In this document: piece after piece, positions 32,197-42,323 of the stretch | Layout of the letters: every line of letters starts with the position of its first letter | How positions within the stretch are numbered: position 1 is the first letter of the stretch | Source: Pelobates cultripes | Lineage: Eukaryota > Chordata > Amphibia > Anura > Pelobatidae | Length of the DNA: 64,000 nt | Reading direction: 5' to 3' | Assembly (NCBI GenBank): GCA_933207985.1 | Contig: OW240916.1 | Location: 130,488,538-130,552,537 of the forward strand | Translations under genes and position numbers: made by a program | The notes under the pieces: generated by a model | Seen by the model: only the letters and a program-made list of their open reading frames with translations | Database searches by the model: none | What the model was told of the DNA's origin: nothing

Positions 32197-35100
32197 TCAT
32201 TTTTCCAGGTCAGTTTGTCTCGACAACCCGTCGGCATTCCCATTCTGTTTACCGGGGCGGTACTGAATATTAAAGTCAAAAGGCTGCAGCGCCAAACTCC
32301 AGCGCAGCAGCCTGGCATTGTCCCCAGCCACCCGGTTTAGCCATACCAGCGGGTTGTGATCCGTGAGTAAGGAAAAGGGCTGTCCATATAGATACGGCTG
32401 CAGTTTCTTTAAGGCCCACACCACAGCCAGGCATTCCTTCTCGATGGCGGCGTAGCTTACTTCTCGGGGTAACAGCTTGCGACTGATGTAAGCCACGGGG
32501 TGTTCTCCGCCATCGGCTCCGACTTGGCTCAGTACTGCTCCCAATCCAAACATAGAAGCGTCTGTGTGGACAAGAAACCGTTTAGTTGGATTGGGAGCGG
32601 CCAAGACAGGGGCATTTATCAGTGCATTTTTCAGATGTTGGAATGCCTGCTCACACTCCGGGGTCCAGGTCACCTGGCGGGGCAAATTCTTCCGAGTAAG
32701 GTCAGTGAGAGGTTTGGCGAGGGTGCTATAGTTAGGGACAAACTTTCTGTAGTACCCAGCGGTCCCTAGAAAAGCTAACACCTGGGTTTTAGTCCTAGGA
32801 GTGGGCCACTGGGCCACGGCTTCTACTTTGGCTGGTTCGGGCTTCTGTTTGCCGCAACCCACTCTATGTCCGAGGTACTGCACCTCGGCCATCCCTATGC
32901 TGCACTTGGCCGGTTTCAATGTCAAACCAGCTTCCTTAATCCTGTCTAGAACCGCTCCTATATGGGCCAAGTGCTCCTGCCACGTATTGCTAAAAATGGC
33001 AATATCGTCCAGGTAGGCACAGGTGTAGTCTTGGAACCCATCCAGGAGTCGGTCTACCATCCGCTGGAAAGTAGCTGGGGCGTTTTTCATCCCAAATGGC
33101 ATGACCTTAAACTGGTACAAGCCAAATGGGGTGACAAAGGCCGACTTTGGGATGGCCTCTGGGGCCAGGGGGATTTGCCAATACCCCTTACATAAGTCAA
33201 TGGTAGTGAGGTATTGACCCCTGGCCATTCTGTCCAGTAGCTCATCTATCCGTGGCATAGGGTATGCATCGGACACCGTTTTCTCGTTTAATCTCCGGTA
33301 GTCTACGCAGAAGCGGGTCGTACCGTCCCGCTTCGGTACGAGTACTACCGGAGAAGCCCAGGGACTATCTGAGGGCTCAATCACCCCCAGTTGGAGCATC
33401 TCATCGATCTCCTTGCGCATGTTTTCCCTTACCGCTTCTGGGATGCGGTAGGGGGTCTGGCGCATCGGTAGTTGCCCTGGGGTCTCTACCCGGTGAGTGG
33501 CCAGAGGGGTGTACCCAGGTACATTAGAGAACGTGTCTCGTTTCTCCTCCAGCAGTTGCTGTACCTCGATGCGCTCCTGTGGGCTCAGCCGGTCTCCCAG
33601 TGTGACTTCCCCTAAATCCCCAGACAACTGCCCATCTTCCAGCAGATCTGGGAGTGGTAAGCTGTCAAACTCATCAGAATTGGGCGCACATATGGCGGTT
33701 ACCTCCTCGGAGCGCTCTTGGTAGGGCTTCATCATGTTCACATGGAGCATGCGTCGCCCTCCCGTCCCTGTGCAGGGGCCAATTATATAGGTGGTGTCAC
33801 ATCTCTGTTCCACCACCCTATAAGGTCCCTGCCAGGCGGCCTGTAGCTTGTCATGTCGGACAGGCTTTAAAATTAGCACTTTCTGCCCGACCTGAAAGCT
33901 ACGGTCCCTGGCTTCCCGGTCATACCATGTGCACTGGCGGGTCTGTGCCGCCTGAAGGTTTTCCCTTACCGTCCTGGTTAATGCTTCCAGGCGGTCTCGG
34001 AGAGCCAACACATATGGTATGATGGGGGTGCCATCTGTGCTCCGATCTCCCTCCCAGTGCTCTCTTATAAGATCTAAGGGGCCTCTGACCCTCCTCCCAA
34101 ACAGCAGTTCAAACGGGGAAAATCCCGTGGATTCCTGCGGCACCTCCCGGTAAGCGAATAGGAGATGCGGCAGGAACCTCTCCCAGTCCTTGTGGGTCTC
34201 TGCGAAGGTTCGGAGCATTTGCTTCAATGTGCCATTGAACCGTTCGCAGAGCCCATTAGTCTGGGGGTGGTAAGGGGCGCTGATAATAGGCTTAATGCCA
34301 CAGATCCTCCAGAGGTGTTGGGTGAATTCTGCGGTAAATTGGGTACCCTGATCCGAGATAATCTCCCTGGGTAATCCCAACCGGGAGAATATCTGCATGA
34401 GGGCATCCGCGACCGTTTCAGCATGAATGTTGGTCAGAGCCACTGCCTCTGGATATCTGGTAGCATAGTCTACTACCGTTAAAATGTACCTTTTGCCTGA
34501 CGGGCTAGCTTTCTTGAGGGGACCTATCAAGTCTACCGCTATTCTGCTAAAAGGTTCCTCAATTATTGGCAAGGGGTGTAGTTTTGCCTTCCTCCGGTCT
34601 CCCCTTTTGCCTACCCTCTGGCAGGTATCGCAGGTGGTGCAATACCTGCGCACTTCCTGGCTGATCCCTGGCCAGAAGAAACTTTGGGTCAGTCGGTACC
34701 TAGTGCGGCTGACCCCTAGATGTCCGGATAGCGGAATATCGTGCGCTATCCGGAGTAGCTCTGCTCGGTACCGCTGCGGCACCACTAGCTGCCTCATCAC
34801 TATTGGGTCTGACCCCTCAATCTGCTTGTCTGTCTCCCTGTACAAAAGCTGCTTGTCCCAGACAAATCTCTCCCCCTCTCCCCCAGGAGGGTCTGCTGTC
34901 ACCTTGTCCCTGTATACCTGCAAGGTGGGGTCAGTCACTACCTCTGCTGCAAATTCGTTAGGAGGGGCCCAGGGGACACAGTCAAGGGAAGGGGAAGGGT
35001 CTCTTACCTGAACCTCCGGAGGTGAGTGGTAGTCCTGGGTGCGGGCCTGTTGACGGGTGACCACAGGGTGAGCTTCTCCTGTGGTGGACGTCTGGGGCTC

Positions 35101-36603
35101 AAAAGCAGATGTGAGCCTCCCCAGATCGTTCCCCAATAAAACCTCCGCCGGTAACTGCGGCATCAACCCCACCTCCACATGTCCTGCCCCCGCTCCCCAA
35201 TGTAAATGTACCCTTGCTGTAGGTAGCCGGTACACTGCTCCCCCGGCTACCCTGACGGCCACAGTTTTACTTAGTCTCGCTTGATCCGACACCAGGTGAC
35301 TCTTTACCAAGGTGATAGTAGCCCCTGAATCACGTAGTCCCTGTACTGCTTTACCTTCCAGGTATACGGTCTGCCTGTGGTGCTGTCTGTTATCCGCATT
35401 GGCCTGGACTGGATCCGCCTCGTGCAGTACTTCCCACTGTTCCACGGTTGTTATGGGAATAGCTGACCCATATGGTGTGGCCACTGTATCTTGGTAGTGA
35501 TGGGCGGCGGCTGCTCTTGGTGGTGGTGGTGGTCCGGGGCGAATCCAGGTTGAACGATCCCTCAGCTGGGGACATTCCCTTTTATAATGTCCCCACTTCT
35601 GGCAGTGATGACAGGGGCCGGAAGCGGGCTGGCGAAAACGTTGCTGTGCAGCGGGTGGTGGTGGTGGTGGCAGTTGCCTGGGTGGAGCTGGGTTGTAGCT
35701 GTTTCCCCCAAATGTTTTAAAACTGGTTTTTGGGGCTGCAGGTTTCTGCTGCCTGCGTGCATCCAAGTACTCATCTGCCTTCCTGGCAGCTTCGGTAAGG
35801 GAGGTAGGGTTTCTGTCCCTCACCCATTCCTGGACATCGCTGGTTACCCCCTCATAAAATTGCTCCAGCAACACCATTTGTAACAAGTCCTCCATGGACC
35901 GAGCCTTATTGGACTGTACCCACCCCAGAGCGGCCCGATGCAACTTGCAAGCCCATTCCACATGAGAGTCCTTATCGTTTCTCTTTAGGTCTCTAAACCG
36001 CCGCCGATATGCCTCTGGTGTGATTGCATATCGGGCCAGGATCACTTCTTTTACTCTGCGGTAATTCCGAATCTCCTCATCAGGTACAGTTCTATAGGCT
36101 TCAGCCGCCTTCCCTGTGAGCTTCCCTGCTAAAATAGGCACCCACTCGTCTGGGCTAATACTATGCAATGCACACAGCCTTTCAAAGTCTTGGAGAAAAG
36201 CATCTATATCTTCCTCTGCTTCTATATACGTTTTAAAGGCTTGGTAAGGAATTTTTGTCTTACCCTGTGTGATGGTAGTTGTGGTAGCATTCCTCTCTAG
36301 CTGTTGTAGTGGCCTTTGACGCAGTATAAACTCCTGTACCTCTGTCATTGTCCTGGATATAATATCTGTTGTTGGATTCTCTCCATAAAAGGACAGCCTG
36401 AACTGCACTTCTCTCCGGAACTCTTCTTTTTCAGCTCCCTCTGCTGCACTCTGCTGCTCAGGGATTACCCTGTCCTCCTGCTGGTATTCAGCCATCACTT
36501 CTGCAATGAGGATTGCTTTCTTTTTGTTGCTGGCTGCAATACCTTTCGCTTCCAGGAGATCCTTTAGCGTGGATCTTTTAAGCTTGGCATAATCACTCTC
36601 CAT
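32197..36603 (-). CDS. gag-pol: Gag-Pol polyprotein of Gmr1-type element B (Gag-PR-IN-RT-RH)
   Basis: A single open frame of about 1468 residues; the ATG at 36603 (MESDYAKLKR) aligns with the start chosen in element A, while earlier in-frame codons lie in the LTR. Domains follow in the same order: SAP-like start (LKDLLEAKG), SCAN-like capsid segment (VLLEQFYEGVTSDVQ), CCHC knuckle (CHHCQKWGHYKREC), protease DSGA, integrase HHCC plus AVDLIGP, ISDQGTQF and NGLCERFN, reverse transcriptase with YLDD, RNase H with HTDASMFG. The C-terminal half is close to that of element A. The N-terminal ~130 residues are clearly more diverged. All catalytic residues checked are present. Confidence 0.95.
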   Translation of the reverse strand: MESDYAKLKRSTLKDLLEAKGIAASNKKKAILIAEVMAEYQQEDRVIPEQQSAAEGAEKEEFRREVQFRLSFYGENPTTDIISRTMTEVQEFILRQRPLQQLERNATTTTITQGKTKIPYQAFKTYIEAEEDIDAFLQDFERLCALHSISPDEWVPILAGKLTGKAAEAYRTVPDEEIRNYRRVKEVILARYAITPEAYRRRFRDLKRNDKDSHVEWACKLHRAALGWVQSNKARSMEDLLQMVLLEQFYEGVTSDVQEWVRDRNPTSLTEAARKADEYLDARRQQKPAAPKTSFKTFGGNSYNPAPPRQLPPPPPPAAQQRFRQPASGPCHHCQKWGHYKRECPQLRDRSTWIRPGPPPPPRAAAAHHYQDTVATPYGSAIPITTVEQWEVLHEADPVQANADNRQHHRQTVYLEGKAVQGLRDSGATITLVKSHLVSDQARLSKTVAVRVAGGAVYRLPTARVHLHWGAGAGHVEVGLMPQLPAEVLLGNDLGRLTSAFEPQTSTTGEAHPVVTRQQARTQDYHSPPEVQVRDPSPSLDCVPWAPPNEFAAEVVTDPTLQVYRDKVTADPPGGEGERFVWDKQLLYRETDKQIEGSDPIVMRQLVVPQRYRAELLRIAHDIPLSGHLGVSRTRYRLTQSFFWPGISQEVRRYCTTCDTCQRVGKRGDRRKAKLHPLPIIEEPFSRIAVDLIGPLKKASPSGKRYILTVVDYATRYPEAVALTNIHAETVADALMQIFSRLGLPREIISDQGTQFTAEFTQHLWRICGIKPIISAPYHPQTNGLCERFNGTLKQMLRTFAETHKDWERFLPHLLFAYREVPQESTGFSPFELLFGRRVRGPLDLIREHWEGDRSTDGTPIIPYVLALRDRLEALTRTVRENLQAAQTRQCTWYDREARDRSFQVGQKVLILKPVRHDKLQAAWQGPYRVVEQRCDTTYIIGPCTGTGGRRMLHVNMMKPYQERSEEVTAICAPNSDEFDSLPLPDLLEDGQLSGDLGEVTLGDRLSPQERIEVQQLLEEKRDTFSNVPGYTPLATHRVETPGQLPMRQTPYRIPEAVRENMRKEIDEMLQLGVIEPSDSPWASPVVLVPKRDGTTRFCVDYRRLNEKTVSDAYPMPRIDELLDRMARGQYLTTIDLCKGYWQIPLAPEAIPKSAFVTPFGLYQFKVMPFGMKNAPATFQRMVDRLLDGFQDYTCAYLDDIAIFSNTWQEHLAHIGAVLDRIKEAGLTLKPAKCSIGMAEVQYLGHRVGCGKQKPEPAKVEAVAQWPTPRTKTQVLAFLGTAGYYRKFVPNYSTLAKPLTDLTRKNLPRQVTWTPECEQAFQHLKNALINAPVLAAPNPTKRFLVHTDASMFGLGAVLSQVGADGGEHPVAYISRKLLPREVSYAAIEKECLAVVWALKKLQPYLYGQPFSLLTDHNPLVWLNRVAGDNARLLRWSLALQPFDFNIQYRPGKQNGNADGLSRQTDLEK

Positions 36604-36640
36604 CCGTATTCCATTAGTACTTGTTCCCTTGTGAGTCTGG

Positions 36641-36660
36641 ATCCCAGCGCTGCCAACCAA
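36641..36660 (-). promoter_or_regulatory. Primer-binding site, tRNA-Leu-like
   Basis: The + strand reads ATCCCAGCGCTGCCAACCAA. It is the same site as in element A with one substitution and the same extra A before the CCA-complement. Confidence 0.6.
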
Positions 36661-37711
36661 TGTAGCGGAGATGCAATATTCCACAGGTTATCTCCGCTTG
36701 TAATCCAAGTGAGGCTCAGGAACAAGTAAATAATAAATCCATAGGCAAAGTTTCCAGCAGGTAAAAATAACAGCAATCTCCCCACAGCAATCCCAATAAC
36801 TGGACGACACACAGTTTCAGGAGCAGAACTGACAAGCCTTTAATCACAGTCTCCTTATAAAGCATGCTCCCATGCAAGGGAGGGATTTACAGTAATTATT
36901 ACAGTAGCCAATCCTGTCCTGGTAACCTCCCACACATCCCCTCCCCTCAGCCAGCATCATAATCCCCTTATCCAGCACACCAATTCCCCCCGTTTCTGGA
37001 TGTACCCCTAAACGTAGGGGTACCCCTTTAAATCATACATCCCCTGGTAGCCCTGATCTGGGTGACCAACATATCCAAAAATCACCCAGATCAGACCAGG
37101 GGTTCGGGAAAAGTATGGAGGGAATAAAATGACCGACCGCACGAACAGAGATAGCCGAATCCGGTTCCATGTGAATGGGCCCTGCGGTCGGTCCTGGCAT
37201 AAGGGAATGAAATACACGAAAACCTCTAGCTATAGAGGCTAGGGAGGGTTCGCCTGAATCCCCTCGTTCGGTATTTTCTATCTACCGAACGAGGGGCCGT
37301 TCGGTAGTTTGGAACCGAACGGACCAGGGCTGTGGAGGTCTCAGCGGTGTTCGCCTACTCGAGTGTCCGATTTTAGTTCCAGACACTCGACGGCAAAACA
37401 CCGCTGTTCGGGAGTTTTAAAATGGCCGCCGCCACGTGTTCGTTTGTCGAATGGCGGCCACCCCCGAGAACAAAGGACGGCTACTTCCTAGTCAATTACC
37501 CGTTCGCAACAATGTTGCAACGAGTAATTGAGGACACACTTTACACAGGGGAGGTCTGGCTGTTCGGTAGTTTCATTCGAATAAACTAAGGGAATGAAAC
37601 TACCGAACAATCAAAAGAATACAAGGCTTGAAACACATAGAAAACTAGCAGATCACACGAATGCAATTATTTCAAGGACATTTGCAGGACAGCCCAGTGC
37701 CATTCGCTACA
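36661..37711 (-). repeat. 5' LTR of Gmr1-type element B
   Basis: It matches 31066-32116 at a constant offset of 5595 bases with about two substitutions. It ends CATTCGCTACA directly before the CAATA duplication. Confidence 0.95.
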
Positions 37712-37781
37712 CAATACTTCCAAGGAATCTCAGATACCGGGTAGCTATGAACACATCTCTTCTTATACCCAACGACTGTGA
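37712..37781 (+). pseudogene. env: ERV env: end of cytoplasmic tail
   Basis: After element B the env register continues for about 22 codons to a TGA at 37779-37781. This short stretch shows that the original tail was longer than the frame that now ends in the inserted LTR. Confidence 0.65.
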
Positions 37782-37830
37782 TATGAAATGTGATACGAAT
37801 GATGTATGAATGGACAGGTAAATAACATTA

Positions 37831-37865
37831 TTATGGTTTATAAATAAACCATAAACAGAGGGAAA
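37831..37865 (+). other. Hairpin and polypurine tract before the ERV 3' LTR
   Basis: A perfect 10-bp stem (TTATGGTTTA and TAAACCATAA, 4-base loop) at 37831-37854 lies next to the purine tract acagagggaaa, which ends at the LTR start. The tract would prime plus-strand DNA. The hairpin's role is unknown. Confidence 0.7.
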
Positions 37866-38379
37866 TGTAGAATATTGCATATTCTGTATGTTCCTATTCA
37901 AATACATATTAAGGTGTGGCTGTCTAATGGGTTAAACAGAACAGATGGTGTTTGCTATTCTGTAACATGAGGTCTCTGGAATTTGCTGTATAAGAGATCT
38001 GAGGTGATCTTTATATAGGGAACTTCCTTATATGGCAGGGTCTAAACTAAACGTTATGACGTAATTTGGGGTATATAGAGCCAAGGACAAAGGATTACAG
38101 GCTCTTCCTGCTACGATCCGTTTTGCTCTCCTCTCTGATGTCAAGACGACTCTCTGTAACGTCGTTAAGATTTACCATCTGTTAAGTATAAGATTGTTTG
38201 CTGTTGAATGTAGAATAAATACTTAGTTTTTATAAAGAACGTCAGATTGCGTATTAGTACTTTTCAATAATATAGACATATATTATTGTGGCGAGCCTGA
38301 CCCAAAAGAAGAAATATCTATATATATATATACATAAAAGACTTATTCAACTAACAGAAAAGCACAGCCAGTTATTACA
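37866..38379 (+). repeat. ERV 3' LTR, complete
   Basis: The 514-bp LTR starts TGTAGAATATTGC and ends CAGTTATTACA, directly before the CTACT duplication. It keeps 132 bases at its 3' end that the 5' LTR has lost, including a TA-rich stretch near 38320. Confidence 0.92.
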
Positions 38380-38414
38380 CTACTAAATTTTGACCATGCT
38401 GGAATCCCATCACA

Positions 38415-39184
38415 GTCCCCTTGTTTGCACCTTTTAATCGTTGACCACCCCTGGCTGTTAACCACAAATTGGTTATTTATTCAAGTGTTTCCCTCCATTT
38501 TGTCTCCTGAACACGGGCAGCGGTACATGGTCGTAAACAGCGTGGAACTGTTTTCGGATACATGACCCCGGGAAAGTGGTACCGCTGCCCGTCCCACTTT
38601 CCAAACAGATAGGAGAACGGCGTTCGGGAGGCATCAACTACCGAACAGGGGGAGCATTCGTACCCTAACAGCCAGAGGATGGATTAATCAGTGTTCATGT
38701 GAGAACCCCCAAAAGATGGCCGGTCGTTGCCTTGTTTTCTCTGGAACTGTTTTACAAAACTTCATTTGAATGGTATTCTTGAACCAACAAATGGATCTGA
38801 GTGATATTTCAGCAAAGATCCAAGCTATTCAGTGATATGACTCTTGTGGGGTTCTGAAGTTATTCAGTGTATTTTGGGGGTGTTTTAGAATAGTGTATAA
38901 TTTTCTGTACCTGAGAGATAATTAAGTTACAGCTTTTTCTCACATAATTATCTCTCAGGCACAGAGGATCTTGGGAGGAAAAGCCCTGTTTTATTGTATG
39001 GGAGACCCCATGTAGGGGTTTGTGCATAAAAGCCTTGTATGGCCAAAATGAAATCAGATGATTCCCAGAACTATGTGTCGTCTAGCTGCTGGAGGGAAAG
39101 TGTCTTGGATTATTATACTTCTTCTTTCAGCTTTGAGGAAGGAATAGCGAAGATACCTATGCTAGGTATTGGAGCTCTGCTACA
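38415..39184 (+). repeat. Left LTR of outer Gmr1-type element, main piece
   Basis: It resumes the LTR begun at 984 and parallels 41475-41783. Shared features are ccacccctggctgttaacc, cgggcagc, gtggtaccgctg and ctaccgaacagggggagc. It ends at gctctgctaca (39184), the equivalent of CTCCGCTACA in the intact elements. The following attggtggcaagcggcggga resembles their tRNA-Leu-type primer site. Confidence 0.75.
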
Positions 39185-39339
39185 ATTGGTGGCAAGCGGC
39201 GGGACACAAGCCTCGCAGCAAAAGGAAGCAGCGTTCGTATGTGTTCGGTCATATGAACGGAATCATGAAGCAGCAGTTTGGCTGTCCGTACACCCCCTTA
39301 TTAGGTTTGTATGTGTTATACGAATGAAATCATGAATGA

Positions 39340-41293
39340 AAACGAACTGTGCCATATTAAAAAGAAAGACCCTAAAAGAATTGCTTGAAGCAAGAGGACA
39401 GATAGCCAGCAATAAAACAAAAGCAACGCTTATAGCAGATCTACTAGAGGGAGACCGGTCCCGCAACGTTACACCTGCAACAATAAAGAGTTTAATAGGG
39501 AAGTAAAATGCCGGCCAGCTTTCTATGGAGAGAACCCCGATGGAGATAATCACAACAATCCTCGCCCAGGTAGATAGCTACATGTCAGCACAGGCGGAAC
39601 GGAAGAACCAACTTGCCAGCTACCACAACCACTGCAGAGGTAAAAACAAAGATTTGCTGTGGCACTTTTATTCATAGAAACAGAGGAAGATATAGATGGG
39701 TTCCTGCAAGACTTCGAGCTAGCCTGTATCAAGTACCAACAGCCAATTGGGTGTGCGTCTTGGACGGTGAACTTTCTGGCAGAGCGGCCGAGGCATACAG
39801 AACCGTACCAGAAGAATAGAGCACAGATTATGTTCTGGTGAAGGAGGTAATCTTGGCAAGATATGCCATTACACCCGAAGCTTAAAGGAGACACTTTTGG
39901 GAGATGAAGACGCAAGATAGAGACTCCCACACCGAATGGGCCTGCCAAATGTAGCGGGCAGCCCTAGCCTGGTTCAAACCATGCCAGACCAAAACCAGGG
40001 ATGAGGTCACACAGCTAATCCTGTTGGAACAGTTTTACAACTGACTGAGTCCAGAGGTACAGGAGTGTGTAAAAGACTGGAAGCCCACTACCCTGACTGA
40101 AGCTGCCTACCAAGCTGATAAATACAAGAAGGCTCGCAGGCAGTAGCAACCCAGTATCAGGCCAATGCCCAGACCCCTGAGAATCAACCCAGGGCCGCCA
40201 GTACAACAACAAGGAGGGCACAACCCCAACTCACAAGCACCCCAGCACGCAGGAACTGTGCCCAAAGAAGGAGCCAAGCTTTCGGGATTCGAACATGGCC
40301 ACCTTCCCCAGTACGGGCAACAGTCCACTACTATTTCACTCACAAGCAGCAACGACCTAGCCTCAGATCAATGCTCAGGCCCGGATCACCCACCCTGGAT
40401 CACAACTACCACAGAGTGGGGAGGAAGAACTCCTCCAACTTGCAGGCACCCAAATACTCTTCCCACAGTGGGGTACAGTGCCACAGGTGCAAGCAGTTTG
40501 GGCACTACAAGACTGTAACCCGGGGCGGAACAAAACATCGTAGATTTGACCAGGGTTGCCCCCTCCAGCACGGGTAATGGCCCCCTACTATCACACAAAG
40601 GCTCTCCCAGTCGTACTTAAGTCCGAATCCCACGAAGAAGGGTACCCTTCCCAAAGCTGACCTGGTGCAAGCCGCTATGGAGAACCGACAGCACTATCGC
40701 CAGTCAAGCCAGCTGAAAGGAAAGCCAGCTGAAAGTCTCTGAGACACAGGAGCCACCTTCACCCTGGTCAAGCGACACCTGGTCCCAGATGCCAGCCGAA
40801 CCAGAGGTTCAGTAGCTGTATGGGTAGCAGGAGAAGCAGTTTACCGGTTACCCACTGCGAGGGTCCACTTGAATTAGGGTGCCGGTTCAGGTTTGATTGA
40901 TGTGGGGTTGATGCAGAAGCTCCCCACCAACGTCTTGCTGGGGAATGACCTAGGCCAGTTGACCTCAGCATTCTTGCTATTCCAGATCCCTAAAGAGACC
41001 TACCCAGTCACCACAAGGTCACAGGCCCACATCATGGAGAACCACTTGCAGTCTGAGGTCCACCAGACGCTTGAATGTTTGGATGGGGCCCAATATTGAG
41101 ATAAGTCGGAGATGATGGCGGAGAACATCCTATAGTGCATTTGAGCAGGAAACTTCTACTCGGGGAGGTGCGCAACGCTGCTATCGAACAATAATGCCTG
41201 GCTGTGGTGTGAGCCCTAGAGAAACTCCAGCACTAATAGTACGGACAGCAGTTCACTCTACTCACAGGTTATCTCGACAAACTGAACTAGCAA
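39340..41293 (+). pseudogene. gag-pol: Gag-Pol remnant of the outer Gmr1-type element
   Basis: A SAP-like start is readable (TLKELLEARG, then NKTKATLIADLL). A capsid segment follows near 39670-39820 (ETEEDIDGFLQDFE, AAEAYRTVPEE), and SCAN-like sequence near 39870-40130. A decayed knuckle lies near 40470-40510 (HRCKQFGHYK). A protease-region block is at 40893-41090 (LPTNVLLGNDLGQLTSAF). At about 41100 the sequence jumps to RNase H (RKLLLGEVRNAAIE, FTLLT) and ends near 41293. The integrase and most of the reverse transcriptase are missing. Stops and frame changes are frequent. Confidence 0.8.
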
Positions 41294-41381
41294 AGTGATC
41301 TGTGAGTGCTTCCCGGACATCCCCAAGCCGATCCATTAAGGATCGGACTTTGTATGCCGGCTTCTGGTTAAGGGGAAGCAG

Positions 41382-41783
41382 TTTAGTGGAATGGATGCTC
41401 TAGCTACACTTTTATTCCCTTTTTTTAGGCTGTCCGTTCACCCCTTTCGTTTACTGAACCAACTCTGTGTGGTCCCCTTGTTCGCATCTTTTAATCACCA
41501 ACCACCCCTGGCTGTTAACCACAAATTGGTTATTCATTCAAGTGTTTCCTCTGTGTGGCCGCCGTTCGTATAACTGAACGTACGTGTTTAAAAAAAAAAG
41601 GGCGGTCATTTTGTCTTCCGAACGCGGGCAGCAGTACATGGCCATCGATAGCATGGAACTGTTTTTGGATACACGGCCCTGCGAACACCCATGAAAGTGG
41701 TACCGCTGACCATCCAACTTCCCGAACAGTTAGGATAACGCCGTTCGGGCGGCATCAACTACCGAACAGGGGGAGCATTCGTA
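41382..41783 (+). repeat. Right LTR of the outer Gmr1-type element, truncated
   Basis: It follows aaggggaagcag and begins TTTAGTGGAATGG, with the usual TG mutated. It reads unbroken through gtgtggtccccttg, the empty site for the solo LTR at 1079-38414. Similarity with the left LTR ends at gagcattcgta, where AT-rich sequence begins. An extra ~45 bp near 41548-41595 is absent from the left copy. Confidence 0.75.
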
Positions 41784-42323
41784 TATGTATTATATATGTA
41801 AAATATATTAATCAGATGATTTAATTAACTAATATTATATTATACATAAAATAAATTATAAACATAAAATACAATTTTTAAAAAACATATGTAATGTTAT
41901 AAGCGTATCTTGATATTATACCATAAAACCTGTACATATGGGGTACTGTTATACTCGTTAGACTTCGTTAAACTCAAATATGAGTGTTTTAGAACACTAA
42001 AGCTTGTAATGATCATGATATCATCAGTAAATGTGCAATGTTTGTGTGAAAAATGCAAAAAAATAAATATGAAATATAAAAACTAATTTTGGCTAGGGTT
42101 TGTGACTAAGTGGCTACTTCAAAAGACTGGACTTACCCAACTCTGAATACCCTGGGTTGTCTACTTTTATAAATGGTATGCCATGATGGGGGTAATTCTC
42201 ATTCCTGGGCTGAAATACGGTCTCAAAGGCAGCATGTGCCCCATAAACCAAGTAGGCAAACAGAAACAGGAAAGCCCTATATTTGTCCCTGTAGCTTTCC
42301 AAAACCCAATAAAACCTGTACAA

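Larger units (their letters stand above)
31066..37711 (-). mobile_element. Gmr1-type Ty3/gypsy element B, coding-intact
   Basis: The 6646-bp element is complete, with a perfect 5-bp duplication CAATA at 31061-31065 and 37712-37716. Its LTRs (1051 bp each) differ at about two sites by eye. It has the same structure as element A and about 600 bp of ERV env lies between them. Its Gag N terminus and several pol segments differ from A, so it is a separate insertion of a sister subfamily and not a duplication. Confidence 0.95.
8600..38379 (+). mobile_element. Endogenous retrovirus, internally deleted and broken by three nested elements
   Basis: The provirus is bounded by the 5-bp duplication CTACT (8595-8599 and 38380-38384). 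Its own sequence survives as 8600-10882, 20681-23829, 30465-31065 and 37712-38379. It keeps pol from the reverse transcriptase onward and a broken env. The end of the 5' LTR, the primer site, gag and protease are missing, with a direct junction at about 8980. The reverse transcriptase has YVDD, the usual retroviral form. The two LTRs differ by about four substitutions and one indel in 381 bp. Its place among retroviral genera is unclear to me. Confidence 0.88.
1079..38414 (-). mobile_element. Solo retroviral LTR, split into three pieces
   Basis: About 405 bp of LTR survive as 1079-1342, 8483-8599 and 38385-38414. On the - strand it starts TGTGATGGGATTCC and ends CTGTATCA, with a TATA-like ATATAAGG and an AATAAA upstream of the 3' end. 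The 4-bp duplication GTCC flanks it at 1075-1078 and 38415-38418. The intact copy of the host LTR near 41470 reads gtgtggtccccttg, exactly the predicted empty site. A 4-bp duplication fits a gammaretrovirus-like integrase. The two interruptions are a piggyBac element and an ERV. Confidence 0.85.
984..41783 (+). mobile_element. Decayed Gmr1-type Ty3/gypsy element, outermost shell of the nest
   Basis: This is an old LTR retrotransposon on the + strand whose body now lies in two blocks, 984-1078 and 38415-41783. The left LTR can be followed across the interruption by comparison with the right LTR at 41382-41783. The internal region keeps a recognisable Gag start, protease-region and RNase H end, related to the two intact elements at 23830-37711. 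It has many stops and frameshifts, and the integrase and most of the reverse transcriptase have been deleted. The right LTR ends abruptly near 41783, so no target duplication can be seen. Confidence 0.8.

Noticed and set aside
35562..35883. Histidine- and proline-rich or tryptophan-rich frames opposite the Gmr1 gag as genes
   Set aside because: They are shadows of the proline-rich linker around the zinc knuckle of the intact Gag-Pol on the - strand.
24954..36603. Integrase-before-reverse-transcriptase order as an assembly artefact
   Set aside because: Two independent insertions show the same order within a single open frame, and the old remnant at 39340-41293 also ends with RNase H directly before the LTR.
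31066..37711. Element B as a segmental duplication of element A
   Set aside because: B has its own CAATA duplication, its LTRs are more alike to each other than to those of A, and its Gag N terminus differs strongly from that of A.
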